A stretch of DNA of 15,420 nucleotides, taken from assembly GCA_002398485.1 (NCBI GenBank), contig DGYV01000039.1, forward strand, positions 1 to 15,420, given 5' to 3'. Below, piece after piece: positions 7,895 to 14,160 of this stretch. The translations under genes were made by a program, and so were the position numbers. Source of the DNA: Peptococcaceae bacterium UBA4997 (GTDB lineage: Bacteria > Bacillota > Dehalobacteriia > UBA4068 > UBA4997). Every line of letters starts with the position of its first letter. Position 1 is the first letter of the stretch. The notes beneath the pieces are model-generated. The model was not told where the DNA came from. It made no database searches and saw nothing but the letters and a program-made list of their open reading frames with translations.

Positions 7895-8992
7895 ATGAAA
7901 CTGGGTATTGTAGGCTTACCAAACGTGGGTAAAAGCACCCTGTTCAACGCTATTACCAATGCGGGCGCCGAAAGTGCCAATTATCCCTTTTGTACCATCG
8001 ATCCCAATGTAGGTATAGTACCTGTGCCCGACCAGCGTTTGGGCGAACTTGCGAAAATTTACAACCCCAAAAAAACCACACCTGCCGTAATTGAATTTGT
8101 GGATATTGCGGGCTTGGTACGCGGAGCCTCCAAAGGTGAAGGCTTGGGCAACAAATTTTTGGCGCATATACGCGAGGTAGATGCCATAGTTCATGTGGTG
8201 CGCTGCTTTGAAGACACTAATATAGTACACGTTGAAGGCAATATAGACCCCGCACGGGATATGGAAACCATCAATTTAGAGCTTATTTTGGCCGATATGG
8301 AAATGGTGGAAAAAAGGCTGGATAAGGCTATAAGGATGTCTAAGGGCAATAAGGCTATGGATTTAGAAATAAAACTTTTGACTAGGGTAAAAGAAGCGTT
8401 GGATGCGGGCTTACCTGCTAGGAGCCTGGAATATAACGAGGAAGAGCAGTCCCTAATGAGCCAAATTTTTCTGCTTACCACCAAACCCGTCATCTATGCC
8501 GCCAACATGGATGAAAAAGCCTTTCAAAATTATGAAAATGATAACCCGTTTTACCAAAAACTGCTTATACAGGCTAAACAAGAAAATGCTTCTGTACTGC
8601 CTATTTGCGCCCAACTGGAGCAAGATATAAGCGAGCTGGAAGCGGAAGAAAAAACCTTGTTTTTGGCTGAAATAGGGTTGGAAAAATCAGGTCTGGACCG
8701 CTTGGTAACGGCAAGCTATGAGCTTTTGGGCTTAATAAGCTACCTGACTGCAGGTGCAGATGAAGTAAGGGCGTGGACCATAACCCACGGTACCAAAGCA
8801 CCGCAGGCGGCAGGTAAAATACATACCGATTTTGAACGTGGCTTTATTCGCGCGGAAGTTGTATCTTATACTGATTTTATGGATTGCGCCGGCTCTATGG
8901 TAAAAGTAAAAGAAAAAGGCCAGCTCCGCTCCGAGGGCAAGGAATATGTAGTACAGGATGGCGATATAATCTTATTTAGGTTCAACGTATAA
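7895..8992 (+). CDS. ychF: Redox-regulated ATPase YchF (OBG-family P-loop protein)
   Basis: A 365-residue cytosolic P-loop ATPase related to Obg GTPases that associates with ribosomes and, in E. coli, responds to oxidative stress. Length and layout are typical. The G1 loop GLPNVGKS is at 7-14. The G3 segment [20 protein letters not shown] starts at D70. The G4 position reads NMDE (204-207) instead of NKxD, the change that makes this family prefer ATP over GTP. A central coiled-coil insertion lies at about 130-170, and a C-terminal TGS domain at about 280-365 ends in [15 protein letters not shown]. The ATG at 7895 has GGAG at 7881-7884. The gene directly follows the tRNA-Leu terminator; no separate promoter is obvious in the 50-bp gap, so either a weak one is there or transcription reads through. 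It is a single gene closed by the hairpin at 9124-9147. Confidence 0.97.
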   Translation: MKLGIVGLPNVGKSTLFNAITNAGAESANYPFCTIDPNVGIVPVPDQRLGELAKIYNPKKTTPAVIEFVDIAGLVRGASKGEGLGNKFLAHIREVDAIVHVVRCFEDTNIVHVEGNIDPARDMETINLELILADMEMVEKRLDKAIRMSKGNKAMDLEIKLLTRVKEALDAGLPARSLEYNEEEQSLMSQIFLLTTKPVIYAANMDEKAFQNYENDNPFYQKLLIQAKQENASVLPICAQLEQDISELEAEEKTLFLAEIGLEKSGLDRLVTASYELLGLISYLTAGADEVRAWTITHGTKAPQAAGKIHTDFERGFIRAEVVSYTDFMDCAGSMVKVKEKGQLRSEGKEYVVQDGDIILFRFNV

Positions 8993-9123
8993 AATATTGG
9001 CTTTTTAAATAAAACAACCACTAAAGCGGCCTAAAATATCTTCCCTGCCCTGGCATATAGAAGGGGATGAATTAAGGTATTTTTGCTATAACACTAAGCT
9101 GAAATAGCTTTTTAAGCAACAAA

Positions 9124-9147
9124 AAAAGCGGCTTTTAAGCCGCTTTT
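9124..9147. terminator. Bidirectional terminator after ychF
   Basis: AAAAGCGGCTT and AAGCCGCTTTT form a perfect 11-bp stem with a 2-base spacer (a 4-base loop is more likely in RNA). T runs follow on both strands, longer on the minus strand (TTTTTTT). It can end ychF transcripts about 130 nt past the stop codon and also any transcript arriving leftward from 9456. Confidence 0.8.
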
Positions 9148-9456
9148 CCTGTGGAATAAATTAGCCCGTTACATAGAATTGCCCAAAACCCTGCTGCGCT
9201 CCCAAACACCAAAGTACTTTTTGCCTTTTCGTCATAGCATAAAAAGCATTGATCTTTCTCCCCAAAGTACAAAAACAGTTTTTTATCCAATATAGCCCAT
9301 ATTGAACGGAAACCTGCTTTTACGAATACTCCAAAGCGGTAATATCAAAAACTGCAAAAAAATGTTTCAGCATGGTTTCGGATAAGCTCAGTAAAACACC
9401 AACTAATCATTCACTTATACCAAGACCTCAAACACCCTGTGGCCTACAAAAACCAC
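9135..9456 (-). other. Candidate minus-strand transcription unit: decayed gene or structured RNA
   Basis: A promoter-like pair (9463-9491) faces left and the 9124-9147 hairpin ends in a T run on this strand, bracketing about 330 nt. Two readings are possible. (a) A decayed gene: the minus strand from 9344 to 9135 is open for 69 codons (containing FGEKDQCFLCYDEKAKS) with no ATG or GTG near its beginning, and a neighbouring frame upstream (ATG at 9373) is open up to a stop where the first takes over. (b) A non-coding RNA: the stem TTCAATAT/ATATTGGA (9286-9306) and a direct repeat CCAAAGTAC (9209-9217 and 9262-9270) are visible. It does not match tmRNA, RNase P RNA, SRP RNA or 6S RNA as I know them. 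No function is assigned. Confidence 0.3.
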
Positions 9457-9462
9457 TTTGTA

Positions 9463-9491
9463 ATTTTACCATAAAAGCTGGGTAAAGTAAA
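9463..9491 (-). promoter_or_regulatory. Candidate leftward promoter in the ychF-lipoprotein interval
   Basis: On the minus strand TTTACT (9491-9486), a 17-bp spacer and TAAAAT (9468-9463) are preceded by TG in the extended -10 position. Four of six consensus bases match at -35 and five of six at -10. No annotated gene follows it. Confidence 0.4.
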
Positions 9492-9764
9492 TCAAAAGGC
9501 TTTGCATAAAAAACCAGAGACTGCCTGTTTTAAAATTCAAGCCTATTTTTAACTAAAAAGTTGCTTTTTAAGGCTTTTTTACGCATATTCTATGAATAAA
9601 ACACAAGCAATAGACAGAATTGGCAAAACAATCTAACTATTTTAAATAAAATTTGCGTAAAGTTTTTAGATTTCTTGGATAAAAAACTAAGTGCTTTTAA
9701 CAGGCCTTATAAAATCAACTTATAATATATTGATAGTTATTTATCATTCTTTGGTATTTTAACC

Positions 9765-9793
9765 TAGACATTTGCATATAAGAGTGATAAACT
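9765..9793 (+). promoter_or_regulatory. Promoter of the repeat lipoprotein gene
   Basis: TAGACA (9765-9770), a 17-bp spacer and TAAACT (9788-9793), with TG at 9785-9786 forming an extended -10. The predicted start point is near 9799-9801, inside the palindrome GGAACGTTCC (9796-9805). Confidence 0.55.
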
Positions 9794-9814
9794 AGGGAAC
9801 GTTCCTAGGAATGG

Positions 9815-9835
9815 GTATGTATGCAAAATACATAC
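9815..9835 (+). promoter_or_regulatory. 5'-leader hairpin before the lipoprotein ribosome binding site
   Basis: GTATGTAT (9815-9822) and ATACATAC (9828-9835) form a perfect 8-bp stem with a GCAAA loop, 12 nt upstream of the GGAGG at 9848-9852. It could protect the mRNA 5' end or bind a regulator; no known riboswitch matches. Confidence 0.4.
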
Positions 9836-9860
9836 AAAAAAGAAATTGGAGGAATCAAAA

Positions 9861-10112
9861 ATGTCTAAAAAAGTTTTACTGGTAGTACTGGCATTAGTTT
9901 TGGCTTTGTCCCTTTGTGTAGTAGCCGGTTGCGGTAACAATGACGATGCTGCTGAAGCTCCCGCAGTTGACAACGCTGCCGATACTCCCGCAGTTGACGA
10001 TGCTACTGAAGCTCCCGCAGTTGATGATGCTACCGAAGCTCCCGCTGCTGACGACGCTGCTGAAGCTCCTGCTACTGACGATGCTGCTGAAGCTCCTGCT
10101 GAAGTTCAATAA
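9861..10112 (+). CDS. Small lipoprotein with nine-residue acidic repeats
   Basis: An 83-residue predicted lipoprotein. Residues 1-23 are a signal peptide (KK, then LLVVLALVLALSLCVV) ending in the lipobox V-A-G-C24, so the mature protein starts at a lipidated Cys24. Residues 28-81 are six consecutive nine-residue repeats of the form DDA(A/T)EAPA(V/A/T); only CGNN and a final VQ lie outside them. The mature part has no Lys or Arg and is strongly acidic and Ala/Pro-rich, so it is probably extended rather than folded. I take the ATG at 9861: GGAGG at 9848-9852 fits it, whereas a TTG at 9846 would lie in the ribosome binding site. The gene has its own promoter and a strong terminator. It matches no family I know. 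It may be a surface tether or spacer, but that is a guess. Confidence 0.85.
   Translation: MSKKVLLVVLALVLALSLCVVAGCGNNDDAAEAPAVDNAADTPAVDDATEAPAVDDATEAPAADDAAEAPATDDAAEAPAEVQ
9942..10103 (+). repeat. Six tandem 27-bp coding repeats
   Basis: Six in-frame 27-bp units (9942, 9969, 9996, 10023, 10050, 10077) encode DDAAEAPAV, DNAADTPAV, DDATEAPAV, DDATEAPAA, DDAAEAPAT and DDAAEAPAE. The units differ mainly at third codon positions and a few first positions. Copy number could change by slippage or recombination without breaking the frame. Confidence 0.9.
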
Positions 10113-10150
10113 TTACTTATTGAAAAATTTGTGTTGGTAAAAACACATAA

Positions 10151-10178
10151 AAAAAGCTCACCATTGGTGAGCTTTTTC
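10151..10178. terminator. Bidirectional terminator between the lipoprotein gene and hydE
   Basis: AAAAAGCTCACC and GGTGAGCTTTTT form a perfect 12-bp stem around ATT. T-rich tails follow on both strands (TTTTTCTTTT on plus, TTTTTTTA on minus). It lies 38 nt past the lipoprotein stop and 35 nt past the hydE stop, so it serves both convergent genes. Confidence 0.9.
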
Positions 10179-10212
10179 TTTTGTTTTAAAATCTGCAATA
10201 ATACTTAATCAT

Positions 10213-11253
10213 TTAAACAGGCTTGTAATCGCCCCTGTCCACCACCATTTCGTAGCCGATGGCACGCATACGCTGCCGCAGGCATTCATAACCTTCCGCA
10301 GCTTCCTCACCTGTACAGATCTTATTATCATACAACATATATTTTTTACGCACACTAACAGGCGAAAGGTTTGGCATTAACACATTTGCTCCCGCTAAAA
10401 TGCCCCTTTCCCTGCCTGTATCTTTTACTGTACCCAAGGCAGTAGTGGAAGGAATGAGAGAATTTGGGTTCATCAAGCGCAAAATACCAACAAAAAAAAG
10501 CGTAAGTTCTACAGTACCTGCATTTTCCTCCGCAAAAGGTGTATCCCTGTGTGGCAGGAATGGGCCTATACCTATCATTTCCGGCTGAAAATCCTTGATG
10601 AACAACAGATCCTTTACCAAATCATCGGTAGTTTGATACGGTGAACCCACCATAAAACCCGTGCCTACCTGGTAACCTATTTTTTTTAAATCCTCCAAAC
10701 AAGCCTTACGGTTTTTAAGAAGCAAATTTTGCGGATGTAGCTTGGCATAATGCTCGGCATTAGCGGTCTCATGCCGCAAAAGATATCTGTCTGCACCTGC
10801 TTCAAAAAAGCGCAAATAGCTTTCATAGCCTTTTTCGCCTATAGAAAGAGTTATGGCACAGTCAGGATGATTGTTTTTAAGAGAACTGATTATATCCACC
10901 ATTTTATCATCTGCAAAATAGCCATCCTCGCCACCTTGCAGCACAAAGGTACGAAAACCCAAAGCATAGCCGCTTGCGGCACAGCTTAAAATCTCCTCTT
11001 TGCTTAAGCGATAGCGTACAGCTTTTAAGTTGCTCCTGCGGATACCGCAATAATAACAATCGTTTTTGCAGTAGTTGGTAAATTCGATAAGCCCGCGCAC
11101 ATAAATTTTATTACCGAAATATTTATGCTGAACCTCACGCGCTTTTTCAAATAAAAAATCCGCTGTTTTTTCATCAAAATTTTCCAAAAGATATTTTAGC
11201 TTGCTTTCCGCAAGCGTACCCGTATGATAAAGCTTTTGAATAAGTTCTTGCAT
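10213..11253 (-). CDS. hydE: [FeFe]-hydrogenase maturation radical SAM protein HydE
   Basis: A 346-residue radical SAM enzyme. HydE acts with HydG and HydF to build the 2Fe subcluster of the [FeFe]-hydrogenase H-cluster. The [4Fe-4S] motif is C62-x3-C66-x2-C69 in NYCKNDCYYCGIRRSN, which is the HydE form. GFRTFVLQGGEDGYF, YLLRHETAN, GFMVGSPYQT, IGPFLPHRDTPF and PSTTALGTV follow in family order. Length is typical (about 350). The three C-terminal cysteines that carry a second cluster in Thermotoga HydE do not have that spacing here; that site is not conserved in the family. The ATG at 11253 has GAGGT just upstream. HydF, HydG and hydrogenase genes are not in the window, so it stands alone here. 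The nearest alternative is a PylB-type paralogue, less likely from the motifs. No clear promoter is seen. Confidence 0.92.
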   Translation of the reverse strand: MQELIQKLYHTGTLAESKLKYLLENFDEKTADFLFEKAREVQHKYFGNKIYVRGLIEFTNYCKNDCYYCGIRRSNLKAVRYRLSKEEILSCAASGYALGFRTFVLQGGEDGYFADDKMVDIISSLKNNHPDCAITLSIGEKGYESYLRFFEAGADRYLLRHETANAEHYAKLHPQNLLLKNRKACLEDLKKIGYQVGTGFMVGSPYQTTDDLVKDLLFIKDFQPEMIGIGPFLPHRDTPFAEENAGTVELTLFFVGILRLMNPNSLIPSTTALGTVKDTGRERGILAGANVLMPNLSPVSVRKKYMLYDNKICTGEEAAEGYECLRQRMRAIGYEMVVDRGDYKPV

Positions 11254-11541
11254 ATACTTACCTCTTTTTAACCTAATTTATTGAAAATCCAAGCCCCAAA
11301 CAGGCTTTTTGCAAAATTTTGCCCCAAAGCACCTACATATTATTAATAAATGATAATATATAAAACCTCAAAACACAACACAAAAAGTAAATTTCAACAA
11401 AAAACTTATGCCTTAATCCCTTGATTGCTTCGTATTTTAGCTGATTTTTTATTTTTTAACTTTTTGTATAAAATCTACCATTATTACCATACTAAAGATA
11501 CGTTAGCAAAATCCACACTTGGAATACAGGGGGTATAATTT
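11254..11541. other. Divergent spacer between hydE and spoVT
   Basis: About 290 bp, AT-rich. Besides the sigma-G-like site it holds a 12-nt palindrome GCAAAATTTTGC (11311-11322), an AAGCC/GGCTT inverted repeat (11291-11307) and two copies of GCCCCAAA (11293-11300 and 11321-11328), all on the hydE side. No regulator can be named. Confidence 0.4.
11466..11494 (+). promoter_or_regulatory. Sigma-G-type (forespore) promoter of spoVT
   Basis: GTATA (11466-11470) and CATACTA (11488-11494), separated by 17 bp, match the Bacillus subtilis sigma-G consensus GHATR / CATWHTA at every position. The start point would be near 11501, about 40 nt before the ATG. In B. subtilis spoVT is transcribed by sigma-G. 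The site is short, so chance cannot be excluded. Confidence 0.55.
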
Positions 11542-12093
11542 ATGAAAGCTACCGGTATAGTAAGGCGCATAGATGATCTAGGCAGGGTTGTCATTCCCAA
11601 GGAGATCCGGCGTACCATGCGCATAAGGGAAGGCGATCCTTTAGAAATTTTTGTAGACCGTGAAGGAGAGGTTATCTTAAAAAAATATTCACCCATAGGC
11701 GAGCTTGGTGAATTCGCCAAAGAATATGCTGATGCACTGCATGAAAGCATGGGGCATATAGTATGTATTGCAGATAGGGACAGTATTATAGCAGTAAGCG
11801 GCGGCTCTCGCAAGGAATTTATTGCCAAACCCCTGGGCAACGGCGTAGAAAAAATCATGGAAGAGCGCCGTGTTTTCAAAGCGGACGGCACAGAAGCATT
11901 AAATTACCAGCTTTTGCAGGATCAAAGCAGCAATAATTTTACAGGCCTGGTGGTGGCACCCATCATTGCCCAAGGAGACCCCATAGGAGCAGTAATACTT
12001 TGCTCACGCGAAGAAAATCCAAGCATGGGACAAGCGGAGGAAAAGGTTGCTTTAACAGCAGCCAGTTTTCTAGCCAAACAAATGGAGCAGTAA
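11542..12093 (+). CDS. spoVT: Stage V sporulation protein T (AbrB-type transcription regulator)
   Basis: A 183-residue DNA-binding regulator that in Bacillus tunes sigma-G-dependent genes in the forespore. Residues 1-50 are a SpoVT/AbrB swapped-hairpin DNA-binding domain (MKATGIVRRIDDLGRVVIPKEIRRTM, then REGDPLEIFVDREGEVILKKY). Residues 55-180 form the GAF-like domain specific to SpoVT, with GLVVAPIIAQGDPIGAVIL near its end. Length is close to the B. subtilis protein (178), so this is SpoVT and not a short AbrB, which lacks the GAF part. The ribosome binding site AGGGGGT sits at 11528-11534. A sigma-G-like promoter lies upstream, and a strong hairpin ends the unit at about 12250. Its presence suggests an endospore former or a descendant of one; some non-sporulating relatives keep it. 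Confidence 0.94.
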   Translation: MKATGIVRRIDDLGRVVIPKEIRRTMRIREGDPLEIFVDREGEVILKKYSPIGELGEFAKEYADALHESMGHIVCIADRDSIIAVSGGSRKEFIAKPLGNGVEKIMEERRVFKADGTEALNYQLLQDQSSNNFTGLVVAPIIAQGDPIGAVILCSREENPSMGQAEEKVALTAASFLAKQMEQ

Positions 12094-12137
12094 AAAGCTT
12101 ATTGCAAAACAAAAAACCAAAAATCATCCCATCTTTA

Positions 12138-12157
12138 AGCATTTTTATAAAAATGCT
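12138..12157. repeat. 20-nt perfect palindrome after spoVT
   Basis: AGCATTTTTATAAAAATGCT is its own reverse complement. It lies 45 nt past the spoVT stop and upstream of the main terminator. In RNA it could form a hairpin of about 8 bp, but no T run follows it on either strand. It could be an mRNA-end stabiliser or a protein site; no family is recognised. Confidence 0.4.
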
Positions 12158-12210
12158 GCCATACTTTTTATGAATTTTAAAGCTTATTAAATTCAAGTTG
12201 GTTTTAAAAC

Positions 12211-12252
12211 AAAGCCACAGTTTAACCGTAAGGCTAAACTGTGGCCTTTTGT
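12211..12252. terminator. Bidirectional terminator between spoVT and the DUF3343 gene
   Basis: GCCACAGTTTA (12214-12224) and TAAACTGTGGC (12235-12245) pair over 11 bp; the stem can extend inward with CC/GG. CTTTTGTTT follows on plus and TTTGTTTT on minus. It serves both convergent units. Confidence 0.85.
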
Positions 12253-12329
12253 TTATTTATTCGGTTCGGTAAAATAAATTAGGTGCAAAGTTTCAAATAT
12301 TAAAGGCCGCTATAATTTTCGGCAATACT

Positions 12330-12593
12330 TTAACAGAATTTGTCCCTTTTAGGATCACGTTTTTTGGTAAGTTCAAAAATGCTAATTATTTCTATATCGT
12401 TTTGGGCTATGCAATCCTTTACTGCGGGCAAATCATCTTCTTGATTTATCAAAACGGAAATGCCGCAGCATTTACTGGCTTCACGCGGGGTTGGCGCAAT
12501 AATTGCCTGTATTTTGGCCGATCTTAAAAGCTGGCTTAACTTTAAGCCGTTATCGACATTGGGAAAAAGTATGTAATATTCAGTTTGCTGCAA
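12330..12593 (-). CDS. DUF3343 domain-containing protein (putative Se/S carrier-like)
   Basis: An 87-residue small cytosolic protein that looks like DUF3343 (Pfam 'putative Se/S carrier protein-like'). It opens with YYILFPNVDNGLKLSQLLRS, followed by APTPREASKCCGISVLI, which fits the family's conserved proline and Cys-Gly region (C42, C43). A cysteine is also the last residue. The start is TTG (12593-12591): no in-frame ATG lies nearby, and AAAGGGG ends nine nt before it. It follows the full-cysteine dehydratase-family gene by 35 bp on the same strand, so it is probably in its operon. DUF3343 genes often lie near 2-hydroxyacyl-CoA dehydratase-type genes (my recollection), which suggests a sulfur or redox accessory role in cluster assembly. 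That role is inference; the family has no proven activity that I know. Confidence 0.75.
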   Translation of the reverse strand: MQQTEYYILFPNVDNGLKLSQLLRSAKIQAIIAPTPREASKCCGISVLINQEDDLPAVKDCIAQNDIEIISIFELTKKRDPKRDKFC

Positions 12594-12628
12594 TTTATGA
12601 TACCCCTTTCCCTTATGCCTTAACCAAA

Positions 12629-13906
12629 CTATTTATTATCCAGCATTTCAATAAAAGCACCTACTCTTGTGCGCAGTTGCTCGGCATCCTGATCCGTATA
12701 ATCGGTTTCGATACCCAGCACAGGAATGCCTGCTTCCTGCAAAGCCTTTTCTACTTTATAACCTTCAACATCATATAAATTACAGAATTTAAGGTTAACA
12801 TCTATAATACCGTCTACTTTATATTCCTTGGCAAGGCGCAGTATATCGTCTATTCTACCTTCATTCGGTGTAAAGCAGGCACAGTTTATTTTCATGTATC
12901 TTTCCGCCAAAGCTTGGATCTGCTCATCAAGGGTGGTTTTGCTTTCATCCACAGTATTTTCAAAATAACGTGTGCCTGTGCACATTTCTTCAACTACCAC
13001 AGCGGCGCCCGAGGTTTCCACTATGTGGTGCAGCTTCCAGTTGGGAATAGCAAGAGGAGTGCCTGTGAGCATAATGCGTTTGGTGCCTGCAGGGAATACG
13101 CTTACGTTATTTTTTACCCGTTCATCCAGCTCATCGCATAACTGGTTGGTCATTTTGGTGAAGCGGGTAGGATCATCATAGAAAGCAATTTGAGAAACCA
13201 CTAAGGCATCTTTACCGCTGATGGGAATATTTTCCTTCTTGCGCAAATCGTAAAGGCGTGCTAAAGCCTGTCTTTTAGCATTAATAAGCTTAATAGCTTC
13301 GGCAAGTTTTTCGGGGGTTACCTTATTGCCCGTAACTTCTTCCACTTTGGCTAAAAAGTCTTTTATTTCTTCTGCCCAGGCGGCAATATCCTTCGCCCTT
13401 TTCATCTGCGGTATATCCATTACATGAACGGGAACATCCTCCGCCAGAATCTCCCAGGCTTTTTTCTTGCCATCACAGGTAGTTTCACCAACATAGATGT
13501 CGGCTATTCTAAAGAAGGGGCAAGTCCTATCCAAACGAGCGCCTACGGAAGCTTTGATGAGGGGACAGGTAGATGTAGGTAGTACCTTTTCGCCGCCGGG
13601 CACCCAAAATTGGGAACCGCCGCATAAGCCTGTAGCTATGCCGTCTGCCGCAAAAACTATTTCATCCGGCACATAAACACAGAAGGTACCAAATATCTTG
13701 CCGCCCTTTTTCTGATGTTCGACCAGCTCAGCAGGACGCACACCATGAATCTCCGCCACTACAAAATTATAATAATCCATAGCTTGGGGCCTATTTCCCT
13801 GGGTAAGGTAAACATCGCCGAATACAGTAGGCAAAACCTCACACAAAAGGTCATGCTTTGCCAAATCCATATCCAGGCTTTGCCACATTTCATGATAATC
13901 CGTCAT
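12629..13906 (-). CDS. 2-hydroxyacyl-CoA dehydratase / double-cubane-type iron-sulfur protein (YjiM-like), full cysteine set
   Basis: A 425-residue member of the HgdB/2-hydroxyacyl-CoA dehydratase superfamily, closest by eye to E. coli YjiM and the double-cubane cluster proteins. These reduce small substrates with electrons from an ATP-dependent activator. Nine cysteines fall at the positions I recall for YjiM: C76 (GTFCVYVPDE), C95, C114 (STCPLIKAS), C129 (RTCPFF), C144 (ETTCDGKKK), C309 (EMCTG), C342 and C344 (NCACFTPNE), and C375. The C-terminal GIETDYTDQD...RVGAFIEML is also typical. I chose the ATG at 13906, seven nt after AGGAGG (13919-13914); another ATG abutting that site opens only a short frame. 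It has its own -10 box, and DUF3343 follows. Which substrate it reduces cannot be told from sequence. A true acyl-CoA dehydratase subunit is the main alternative. Confidence 0.88.
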   Translation of the reverse strand: MTDYHEMWQSLDMDLAKHDLLCEVLPTVFGDVYLTQGNRPQAMDYYNFVVAEIHGVRPAELVEHQKKGGKIFGTFCVYVPDEIVFAADGIATGLCGGSQFWVPGGEKVLPTSTCPLIKASVGARLDRTCPFFRIADIYVGETTCDGKKKAWEILAEDVPVHVMDIPQMKRAKDIAAWAEEIKDFLAKVEEVTGNKVTPEKLAEAIKLINAKRQALARLYDLRKKENIPISGKDALVVSQIAFYDDPTRFTKMTNQLCDELDERVKNNVSVFPAGTKRIMLTGTPLAIPNWKLHHIVETSGAAVVVEEMCTGTRYFENTVDESKTTLDEQIQALAERYMKINCACFTPNEGRIDDILRLAKEYKVDGIIDVNLKFCNLYDVEGYKVEKALQEAGIPVLGIETDYTDQDAEQLRTRVGAFIEMLDNK

Positions 13907-13946
13907 CAGTCATCCTCCTAAAATAAAATTCTACTGCCATATTACT

Positions 13947-13952
13947 ATTATA
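13947..13952 (-). promoter_or_regulatory. -10 element of the full-cysteine dehydratase-family gene
   Basis: A perfect TATAAT on the minus strand lies 41 bp before the start codon. The best -35 (TTGGTT, 18-bp spacing) is weak. It implies the gene can be transcribed apart from the upstream paralogue. Confidence 0.45.
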
Positions 13953-13987
13953 AAACGAATCTTGGCAACAAACCAATAAATTTGTCT

Positions 13988-14000
13988 AATGAAAATCATT
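13988..14000. promoter_or_regulatory. Fur-box-like inverted repeat
   Basis: AATGAAAATCATT is a 5-bp inverted repeat that differs at one base from the core (AATGATAATCATT) of the classical Fur box. It starts about 36 bp upstream of the -10 of an iron-sulfur protein gene. Over the full 19-bp box about 14 positions match. In AT-rich DNA this may be chance. Confidence 0.25.
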
Positions 14001-14160
14001 TTTCCATAAGTAATATTTATAGTTAATTTATGGTAATATAATTTAAAAACACCATTGTTTTGTATTTATGTTATTTTGAAATATAGAGTACAATGAAAAT
14101 TTATAAATTTAATTTCCCCTATCCCCATTGCCACTTTCCTAAGGAATCTATTGAGCTTTA

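Larger units (their letters stand above)
8993..9860. other. Long gene-free interval between ychF and the repeat lipoprotein
   Basis: No standard gene is present. From left to right: ychF 3' sequence; a bidirectional hairpin (9124-9147); a candidate minus-strand unit (about 9135-9491) that is either a decayed gene or a structured RNA; an AT-rich stretch with nothing recognisable (9492-9760); and the promoter and leader of the lipoprotein gene (9765-9860). Confidence 0.6.

Noticed and set aside
7675..7932. 85-codon plus-strand frame across the tRNA
   Set aside because: It runs through the tRNA-Leu, its promoter and its terminator, and has no ribosome binding site.
9942..10103. Regularly spaced repeat that might suggest a CRISPR array
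   Set aside because: The units are directly adjacent, coding and lack unique spacers; no cas gene is present.
9764..10140. Antisense and second-frame open frames across the lipoprotein repeat
   Set aside because: A 27-bp repeat with no stop in one frame tends to lack stops in the other frames as well; these are low-complexity shadows.
13907..14160. Riboswitch or T-box leader before the cysteine-rich dehydratase-family gene
   Set aside because: The best -10 box is only 41 bp from the start codon, leaving no room for a leader; the rest of the spacer shows no conserved riboswitch core.
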